Of a stretch of DNA of 64,000 nucleotides, positions 58,399 to 64,000 are shown in pieces. The notes beneath the pieces are model-generated. The model ran no database searches, was not told the origin of the DNA, and saw only the letters and a program-made list of their open reading frames with translations. Source of the DNA: QYOJ01 sp043810345 (lineage in GTDB: Bacteria; Bacteroidota; Bacteroidia; Bacteroidales; FEN-979); assembly GCA_043810345.1 (NCBI GenBank), contig JBDROF010000018.1:118937-182936 (forward strand), written 5' to 3'. The position numbers and the translations under genes are program-made. How positions within the stretch are numbered: position 1 is the first letter of the stretch; every line of letters begins with the position of its first letter.

Positions 58399-58877
58399 AT
58401 GAGAATTATCGATTTATCACCTGAGCATGAACCACTCTATTTCTGTTGCCTGGAAGATTGGTCGGAGGAGATGAAAGAGGCCGGCGATCACAAGGAGAAG
58501 TGGTTTCAAAAAATGAAAGATAACGGTCTGAGGGTTAAACTCGCCGTTGATGTCCACGGAGTGGTTGGCGGAATGATCCATCAAGGTTCATCAAACGTCA
58601 GAAAAAACCTGAAACCATTCCGGGAAAGGTGGCTGTAACCTCTTTTATCAACGGCTGGTGCCCGGCGATGAACATCGTTCACGAACGGGCAAAACGAGCT
58701 ACTGAAGAGCTCGGTGAAACCGTGGTTTACCGGGTAATTCCAACTGAAGAGAAAAAGGCAATCCGGGAATGGGGACTGTCAGATGCCTTGTATATTGATG
58801 GGAAATCCCTGAGAATGGGGCCGCCACCCTCTTATAACAAGATTCGACAGAAAATTGTGAAAAAAATACGTAAGTGA
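58399..58877 (+). pseudogene. GNAT-type acetyltransferase gene with internal deletion and frameshift
   Basis: The 5' frame (58399-58638) encodes the normal start MRIIDLSPEHEPLYFCC to VVGGMI. The 3' frame continues as PSRFIKRQKKPETIPGKVAV, then SFINGWCPAMNIVHERAKRA to the end at 58877. In intact homologues, from memory, about 100 residues with the acetyl-CoA-binding core lie between VVGGMI and the W/FIKxxKKP segment. Here they are missing and the two parts are out of frame at about 58570-58585. The gene should be inactive. Confidence 0.75.
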
Positions 58878-60367
58878 AGAAATATCTCACCATAGGAATT
58901 ATCTCTGCGATCATTTTCGCTTCGTTTTTCATCTTTTCGTCCAGGTTCTATCCAATCCTGAATTCTGATGATGCGGTAACCATCTTGATGACTCGTTGGT
59001 TCCACCTGCCGGAAGACCTCTATTTCTGGGGACAGGACCGCTATGGATCCATAATCCCTATGATCGGACAGTTTTTTAATAAAGTGTTGTCCTTATCTCC
59101 AGTGGTCTCTGAGTCACTTTCACACTACCTTATCCTTGTGCTGGGATTTTTAGCTTTCTCAACATTGCTTAAATCCAATAAGGGAAAGATCTTTCTGGCA
59201 GTCCTGTGGTTTTTCCCTCCATTCCATTTCATTGACCTGGTTCGGAACGTCGCGGGAGTCCAATATAGTCTGGTCGGAATATTAATCTTTCTGGTAAACT
59301 TTTACCACAGACCGGATCTTCAAAAAACACCCTGGCAACAGTGGGTGGTGTTAGTTGGGATCACTGTCTCAGTAGTAATGTTATTATGGATCTCTGACAT
59401 TGCCGCCGCTTCTGTTTTTATAATCATTTTGGTGCTGATTTGGTTTCACCGGAATGAGAGGTCGAATATATCGTCTGATTTCAGAAGGAAAGAGATCTAC
59501 TTTCTGCTTAGCGGGGTTTTACTGGCTGGTTTGTTCATCTGGTATGCCAGGTACCATGCGGTAAGAATTGAGGACTATCACGCCAACCCCTTCAATAACT
59601 TTGGGGGGAGCCTTGAAGCTTGCTTACAGCTGAAAAAATCAGCGATAGCTATTCTCACATTCAGATCCGACAACCCGTTTACAGGGATTTATATGTATTT
59701 AGTTATTTTGTTGTGTTTGATCATTATACGGAGTTATCATAAAGATTTTCTTCCCCGAAACAACCGGCAATGGTTTCTGTTTTTTATTGCGGAAGGCATT
59801 CTTATATTTCTGATAATTCTTTGGTCCCGCTGGGCACTTCTGAATGGAATCCCAAGAAGGTATTTCACCGGCATCTATATCGTTGGCTGGCTTGCATTTC
59901 TGATGATTCTTGAAAATTATCCTGTCTCCATCCACAAAAAGATTCTGCAAATCTTTACTGTGATTACCTTGATGGTTGGAGTTTTCAGCTCCTTTTATTA
60001 TTTCGGGTTCCAGCGTCCAAAGAGTTTAAAACCCATGGTGACCGTTGTCGGCGAATTCCGGAGCCTGGGTTCCATCGGGTTGATTGCCGAGTATTGGAAT
60101 TCCTATATCACAGCAGTACCGGATCCGGACAGAATCAAAGCGACACCTCATGATAAAGATTATGTGAGAAACTGGAAGATGGTTGATTCCGTATTCGCCC
60201 AACCCCATATTTACGTAATCAAAGACATGTGGCTTGATGAATTTCCGGATACCCTGATACAGTTTGACCGGATACTGGTCTCAAAAGGGGAGGCGTTCTT
60301 CATTGGAAACTGCTGGGTCAAGGAATATATGCCTTGTCAAAATCATCACTCATTTGGTGCACCATAA
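58874..60367 (+). CDS. Polytopic membrane protein, GT-C-like
   Basis: The protein has 497 residues with about ten membrane spans. The first loop contains NSDDAVTILM and WGQDRYGSIIP, acidic motifs reminiscent of the first luminal loop of GT-C glycosyltransferases. A soluble C-terminal part begins near residue 385. The GTG start overlaps the preceding stop (GTGA). A lipid-linked sugar donor role is possible, but no acceptor is evident. Confidence 0.7.
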   Translation: MKKYLTIGIISAIIFASFFIFSSRFYPILNSDDAVTILMTRWFHLPEDLYFWGQDRYGSIIPMIGQFFNKVLSLSPVVSESLSHYLILVLGFLAFSTLLKSNKGKIFLAVLWFFPPFHFIDLVRNVAGVQYSLVGILIFLVNFYHRPDLQKTPWQQWVVLVGITVSVVMLLWISDIAAASVFIIILVLIWFHRNERSNISSDFRRKEIYFLLSGVLLAGLFIWYARYHAVRIEDYHANPFNNFGGSLEACLQLKKSAIAILTFRSDNPFTGIYMYLVILLCLIIIRSYHKDFLPRNNRQWFLFFIAEGILIFLIILWSRWALLNGIPRRYFTGIYIVGWLAFLMILENYPVSIHKKILQIFTVITLMVGVFSSFYYFGFQRPKSLKPMVTVVGEFRSLGSIGLIAEYWNSYITAVPDPDRIKATPHDKDYVRNWKMVDSVFAQPHIYVIKDMWLDEFPDTLIQFDRILVSKGEAFFIGNCWVKEYMPCQNHHSFGAP

Positions 60368-60405
60368 ACAGGTTGGACAGGTGTGACACGTTTACCTAAA
60401 ACCCT

Positions 60406-60413
60406 TACCTTTG
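60406..60413 (+). promoter_or_regulatory. -7 element upstream of the 154-residue membrane protein
   Basis: TACCTTTG ends only 4 bp before the GTG start at 60418, implying leaderless or near-leaderless translation. Confidence 0.5.
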
Positions 60414-60417
60414 ACCA

Positions 60418-60882
60418 GTGCGTTCAATTTATAGACTTGACAAATCCTTCGGGCCCGGGGGTTCCTTTGCGGGATTGATCCTGGTTATCGTTGGACTCGT
60501 TCTGATCCCTTTTTACTGGACAGGATCCATCCTGATCGTGATCGGTGCATTTGCCGGATTTACAGGGAGTGGCTGTGAGATTGATGTAAAAAATCGCCGG
60601 GTCCGTCCCTGCCATCTTCTTCTTGGAATATTTAAAACAGGGAAATGGAGAGCAATGGATTCGTTTCAAACGATTCGTGTCGTTCGGACCATACGCTCAT
60701 TCCGGACTTTCAGCCTGAGTAACCGGGCAATGAATACCACTCAGGAGGATTACCGCGTTGTCCTAGAAGCTGGCACACCTCAATCACGGCTTGAGATGCA
60801 GAAGTTCAAAACCCGGGAAGAGGCTCTTCTCGAAGCCCGGAAACTGGCAGATCTATTGGGGATACAGATGCTTGATAACTAG
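60418..60882 (+). CDS. Membrane protein with two spans and cytosolic domain
   Basis: A 154-residue protein starting at GTG 60418. Two adjacent spans (about 17-52, including an FAGLILVIVGLVLIPF hairpin) are followed by a basic region (VKNRRVRPCHLLLG) and a beta-rich cytosolic domain with a C-terminal helix (REALLEARKLADLLG). The layout resembles small PH-like membrane proteins, but the family is not recognised. Confidence 0.6.
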   Translation: MRSIYRLDKSFGPGGSFAGLILVIVGLVLIPFYWTGSILIVIGAFAGFTGSGCEIDVKNRRVRPCHLLLGIFKTGKWRAMDSFQTIRVVRTIRSFRTFSLSNRAMNTTQEDYRVVLEAGTPQSRLEMQKFKTREEALLEARKLADLLGIQMLDN

Positions 60883-60972
60883 ATACTGGATGCCGGATAG
60901 CGGATAAGAATTTCCGACCCTGAACCTTGACCCTTGAACTTGACCCTTGACCTTCGACCCTCGACCCTGATC
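60883..60972. repeat. GGATGCCGGATAGCGG and GACCCTTGACCTTG words
   Basis: ACTGGATGCCGGATAGCGGA (60886-60906) is followed by a long degenerate array of CCTTGACCCTTGAACTTGAC, CCTTGACCTTCGACCCTCGA and CCCTGATC (60916-60972). The array contains the only possible start codons of the next gene. Confidence 0.85.
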
Positions 60973-61764
60973 ACTTGTGCTCCTGGTCCTGCTTACTTCG
61001 GAGTTACCAATTTTTCTGCCCATAACATTAAGCAGGTTTCCAACGAGCAAAAAGCCCTGGATCAGCATCATGCTCTGGTAACAACTATAGAAAAAGCCGG
61101 ATGCAAAGTGGTCATCCTATCAGAACTTCCCGGGCATCCCAATTCTGTTTTTACAAAGGATCCTTCCGTTTGTACGCCACAAGGGTATATCAAACTTAGG
61201 ATGGGCCTTCCTTCCCGGGAGGGGGAAGAGCAATGGATGGCCGAAACGCTGGAGAGAATCGGTGTTCCCTGTGTGAAGGCCATCGAAGCACCCGGAATTA
61301 TAGAAGGTGGGGATATCATTCTGGCAGAAAAGGTAGCATTCATCGGGCAATCTTCCCGGACCAACGCTGAAGGCATCAGGCAAATCAGTCGCCAGTTTGA
61401 CGAAATGGAATATGAGATCAGAACTGCAGCCGTCCACTCTCCTTTTCTCCATTTAGGCGGACCCATGACCCTTGTCTCACCGGATACTCTTCTGTGTGTC
61501 AGAAATCTATTTCCGGAAAGCTTTTTCAAAGGCTTTCAACGCATCGAAGTTCCCCATACCGGATTCATGAGTGGAAATGTGATCCCTCTTCCCAATCGGC
61601 AAGTGATTGCAGACCAGACAAATCTACCTGCTATTACCGCCCTTCGGCAGCAAGGATTCAAGGTTTATCCGTTGGATCTCTCTGAATTTGTAAAAGGTAC
61701 CGGTGGCCCAAGTTGCCTTATTCTGCAGGTAAAATACCAGTTTGCAGTTGGCAGTTGGCAGTAA
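60934..61764 (+). CDS. Arginine deiminase-fold hydrolase (dimethylargininase-like)
   Basis: The protein has 276 residues. Family motifs are FTKDPS (about 69-74), GIIEGGDI (about 121-128), HLGGPMTLV (catalytic His) and TGGPSCLIL with the nucleophile Cys261. It would hydrolyse guanidino compounds such as dimethylarginine or arginine. The only in-frame starts are TTG codons within a repeat array, so residues 1-14 (MNLTLDLRPSTLIT) are repeat-encoded. The last residues QFAVGSWQ come from a GCAGTTGGCAGTTGGCAG word. Confidence 0.85.
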   Translation: MNLTLDLRPSTLITCAPGPAYFGVTNFSAHNIKQVSNEQKALDQHHALVTTIEKAGCKVVILSELPGHPNSVFTKDPSVCTPQGYIKLRMGLPSREGEEQWMAETLERIGVPCVKAIEAPGIIEGGDIILAEKVAFIGQSSRTNAEGIRQISRQFDEMEYEIRTAAVHSPFLHLGGPMTLVSPDTLLCVRNLFPESFFKGFQRIEVPHTGFMSGNVIPLPNRQVIADQTNLPAITALRQQGFKVYPLDLSEFVKGTGGPSCLILQVKYQFAVGSWQ

Positions 61765-61812
61765 GCAAGGAAAAATCATTCGTAAATCGTCGTTCGTAAT
61801 TCTTCATTCTCT
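61739..61812. repeat. GCAGTTGGCAGTTGGCAG and CGTAATTCTTCATTC words
   Basis: AGTTTGCAGTTGGCAGTTGG then CAGTAAGCAAGG provides the stop codon of the deiminase-like gene. AAATCGTCGTTCGTAATTCT then TCATTC belongs to the family at 8150 and 40342. Confidence 0.8.
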
Positions 61813-61821
61813 TCTAAGTGT

Positions 61822-61829
61822 TACCTTTG
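61822..61829 (+). promoter_or_regulatory. -7 element upstream of the second LpxL-like gene
   Basis: TACCTTTG matches TAnnTTTG, 19 bp before ATG 61849. Confidence 0.55.
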
Positions 61830-61848
61830 CCCCAAAGATTCAGCCCGC

Positions 61849-62727
61849 ATGCGACTCTCGTTACGTCTGATGATCTGGTTCCTGACTATTTTGCCTTTCC
61901 GGTTTTTTTACGGGATTTCTTCGTTTATTTCTTTCATCATGTATTACATCCTTGGATACAGGAAAGAGGTAGTGTGTAGAAACCTCCGGAATGCCTTCCC
62001 GGAAAAGCCGGAATCAGAACTCAGGTACATTAAACGGGAGTTTTACAAACACCTGGCTGATTACCTGGTGGAAACAGTCGCAAATTTTCATATGAATGTC
62101 AGTGATTTCGACGACCGGTACAAGTTGACCAATACGGAACTGTTGGATAAATATGCCAGAGATGGGGTCAACGTCATTCTGGCTCCCGGCCATTACGGCA
62201 ATTGGGAGTGGGTCTCTTACCTGGTGTTGAAGATTAATTTCACCTGTGTGGCCATTTACAAAGCGCAAACCAATACGTTTGTGGATGACCTGATCCTTCA
62301 TTCCAGGGGGAAATACGGACTTCTTCTCTACCAGTATCATGAAGCCTATAAATACTTGCTCAACACCCAGGAAACAGGACCACTATGCCTCTATTTTGCA
62401 GCCGATCAGCGCCCGGCAAAAAATGTGAAGGTTCCCTGGGTGACCTTTTTGAATCAACCTACCGCAGCTTTTCGTGGTCTTGAAAACCTGCACCGTATGA
62501 CGAAAGGGGTCGTTCTCTATGTGCATATCCAGAAAGTAAAGCGTGGCTTTTATGAAGTGGAATTCCGACCTCTGAATAAACCCGGAGAGGTTCAAATGGT
62601 TCCTGAACTCATTGAACGGTATTTTGAGGCACTGGAGAATAACATCCGGGAGGATCCCCGGTTTTACCTCTGGTCGCATAACAGGTGGAAGTTCTCACCA
62701 CCAGCTGTAGCTACAAATCCATCATGA
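61849..62727 (+). CDS. LpxL/HtrB-like acyltransferase, second copy
   Basis: A 292-residue inner-membrane acyltransferase with N-terminal spans (about 8-40) and the HYGNWE motif (about residue 116) giving HX4E. The NLRNAFPEKPESELR segment is typical of LpxL/MsbB homologues. It differs clearly from the copy at 9752. It could be the housekeeping lipid A acyltransferase or a pathway enzyme. It overlaps the O-methyltransferase gene by 4 bp. Confidence 0.9.
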   Translation: MRLSLRLMIWFLTILPFRFFYGISSFISFIMYYILGYRKEVVCRNLRNAFPEKPESELRYIKREFYKHLADYLVETVANFHMNVSDFDDRYKLTNTELLDKYARDGVNVILAPGHYGNWEWVSYLVLKINFTCVAIYKAQTNTFVDDLILHSRGKYGLLLYQYHEAYKYLLNTQETGPLCLYFAADQRPAKNVKVPWVTFLNQPTAAFRGLENLHRMTKGVVLYVHIQKVKRGFYEVEFRPLNKPGEVQMVPELIERYFEALENNIREDPRFYLWSHNRWKFSPPAVATNPS

Positions 62728-63827
62728 AAAACAAATCTTCTTTACCCACGTTACCTCCTCGATGGATTGTCAGAGCCATCCAGGGTGTCCGCTCAGCATT
62801 ATTGGCTTTGCATGACAGGATGTTTCCAGGAAATGTGGTATTGTATGAGAAATTTCAGTATTTCTATCTGCTTCCATCCCTCTACGTGGCAGCAGAACTT
62901 AATATTGCCGGGTTGCTTCAGGATGAGGATAAATCGCTTGCTGACCTTGCCAGGGAGTCCGGTTCAGACCCGGAAAGCCTTTATCGGATCCTGCGGGTTC
63001 TGGCTTCCCAAGGCATTTTCCGTGAGAGCCAAAACCGGACGTTTTCCAATACCGGGTTATCCAGACCGCTGATGGACAGACCGGGATCATTGCGCCATAT
63101 GCTCAGGCACCATCTGGGCAACCTGAACTGGCAAATCACCGGTGACCTGCTGGAGACAGTCAGAACCGGAAAAGATGGCTTCAACAGAAAGTTTGGCAAA
63201 AACATTTATGACTACCTTGCCGGAGATCCTAATAGTTATGCCCTGTTTGACCAGTCGATGTCGGATCTCTCCTCGTTGGGAATAGCTCCCTTGCTTCAAT
63301 CGTACAACTTCTCGAACATCACAATCCTGGCCGATATCGGAGGCGGAGAGGGCTTTCTTTTAGCAAACATCCTGAAGAGACACCCTTCTCTCCGGGGAAT
63401 CCTATTTGACCTTCCCGCTGCCCTTGAAAAAGCGGGACAAACGCTGCAAGACTATGGGGTAAAAGAGAGGGTGAACCTGAAGGAGGGGAATTTCCTGGTA
63501 TCCGTTCCATCAGGAGCTGACGGATACCTGCTGAAAAATATTTTGCACAACTGGAATGACTCCTGTTGCCTCACCATCCTCTCCAATATCCGGAAAGTTT
63601 TACCTGAGAATGGGAAAGTGATCATCGTGGAAATGATCATTCCACCGGGGAACAGGCCGTCGACCGCCAAAATGATCGACATCCAGATGCTCACTTCCAT
63701 GCCTGGTGGTAAAGAGCGAACCCGTGAGGAATTTGAAGCGTTGTTCCATCAGGCTGGCCTTTCCCTTTTCCGGGAATATTCCGCGATTGCACCGGTATCT
63801 GTTCTCGAAGCCCGCTGGAAAGGTTAA
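62724..63827 (+). CDS. O-methyltransferase, plant-type family 2
   Basis: The protein has 367 residues. An N-terminal dimerisation/winged-helix domain (about 60-120, YVAAELNIAGLLQ, DPESLYRILRVLAS) is followed by a SAM-binding domain with ILADIGGGEGFLL (about 208-220) and the catalytic-site stretch LLKNILHNWNDSCCLTIL, which carries the His of the family. Members methylate hydroxyl groups on aromatic or polyketide products. Start ATG 62724 overlaps the preceding stop. Together with the next gene it suggests the pathway continues to the right. Confidence 0.88.
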   Translation: MKNKSSLPTLPPRWIVRAIQGVRSALLALHDRMFPGNVVLYEKFQYFYLLPSLYVAAELNIAGLLQDEDKSLADLARESGSDPESLYRILRVLASQGIFRESQNRTFSNTGLSRPLMDRPGSLRHMLRHHLGNLNWQITGDLLETVRTGKDGFNRKFGKNIYDYLAGDPNSYALFDQSMSDLSSLGIAPLLQSYNFSNITILADIGGGEGFLLANILKRHPSLRGILFDLPAALEKAGQTLQDYGVKERVNLKEGNFLVSVPSGADGYLLKNILHNWNDSCCLTILSNIRKVLPENGKVIIVEMIIPPGNRPSTAKMIDIQMLTSMPGGKERTREEFEALFHQAGLSLFREYSAIAPVSVLEARWKG

Positions 63828-63836
63828 CTTTGCTCC

Positions 63837-64000
63837 ATGCAAAAATTCCTGGCAGCAATACGGAAAGAGTGGCTTATCCTGATCCGGGACATCCCCGGCC
63901 TTGCGATTCTGTTCCTGATGCCCGTACTCCTGATTCTCGTAGTCACCCTGGCTCAGGAAAACGCGCTGAAGAGTCAGGTGGAAAAAAGTACCATCCTCAT
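63837..64000 (+). CDS. ABC-2 type permease, N-terminal part (cut by window edge)
   Basis: The frame begins MQKFLAAIRKEWLILIRD and continues to the window end (54 residues visible), including the first span GLAILFLMPVLLILVV. It is homologous at the start to the permease at 14844. A -7 element TAACTTTG lies at 63825-63832, 4 bp upstream, so the mRNA may be almost leaderless. The matching ATPase is not visible. Confidence 0.85.
   Translation, partial: MQKFLAAIRKEWLILIRDIPGLAILFLMPVLLILVVTLAQENALKSQVEKSTIL

Overview
The window reads as a chromosomal segment of an anaerobic Bacteroidota, probably of the Bacteroidales type. The evidence is repeated -7 promoter elements of the form TAnnTTTG, few recognisable Shine-Dalgarno sequences, a TonB-dependent receptor with a carboxypeptidase-like plug extension, a tRNA without encoded CCA, the tail of a glycyl radical enzyme at the left edge, and six radical SAM enzymes. 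No genus can be named from the sequence alone.

Layout. 1-7313 is ordinary flanking sequence: glycyl radical enzyme tail, membrane protein, GH31 glucosidase, transglutaminase-like lipoprotein, YpsA/molybdenum-carrier-like protein, tRNA-Arg, RRM protein, a small basic protein and a small secreted protein. From 7421 to 34767 runs an almost gap-free plus-strand block of about thirty genes. It encodes a dissociated (type II) fatty acid/polyene assembly line: FabG, five ketosynthases with an intact Cys-His-His triad, two chain-length-factor-like partners, a KS-like half protein, a KASIII-like protein, three acyl carrier proteins, two hotdog dehydratases, two hotdog thioesterases, two crotonases, a 3-hydroxyacyl-CoA dehydrogenase, a malonyltransferase-like protein, an LpxL-like acyltransferase, a BtrH-like acyltransferase, an ABC-2 exporter, a LolA-like carrier, lipoproteins and two B12-type radical SAM enzymes. 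34771-36722 is a two-component system on the minus strand with a striking 21-bp-phased repeat in its upstream region. 36895-51189 continues the pathway with two minus-strand radical SAM enzymes, a GT2-DUF2062 glycosyltransferase, an RND/MMPL-acyltransferase-methyltransferase fusion, a CrtI-like oxidoreductase, a C45-type N-terminal-nucleophile enzyme and a fifth B12-type radical SAM enzyme. 51288-60882 is mixed: TonB receptor, OB-fold lipoprotein, an RND transporter remnant, KamA-like aminomutase, GH114-like protein, a broken GNAT gene and membrane proteins. 60934-64000 ends with an arginine-deiminase-fold enzyme, a second LpxL-like acyltransferase, an O-methyltransferase and the start of a second ABC-2 permease homologous to the one at 14844.

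How the genes fit. The toolkit resembles aryl-polyene and flexirubin clusters: KS-CLF pairs, dehydratases, LpxL-type and PlsC-type acyltransferases, LolA, an MMPL exporter, GT2-DUF2062 and a CrtI-like protein. No aromatic ammonia-lyase and no recognisable DarA/DarB pair are present here. Instead there are five B12-type radical SAM enzymes, two of them close paralogues sharing the context CIYCTYPxIEGR. The likely product is an unusual polyketide or fatty-acid-derived lipid placed in the outer envelope. A ladderane-like or methylated/cyclised lipid is a hypothesis, not a demonstration.

A second theme runs through the whole window. Many families of short, internally repetitive or palindromic elements fill gaps between genes and also enter coding sequences in frame. 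They form internal loops, N-terminal extensions or C-terminal tails of at least a dozen unrelated proteins, including both chain-length factors at the same structural position.
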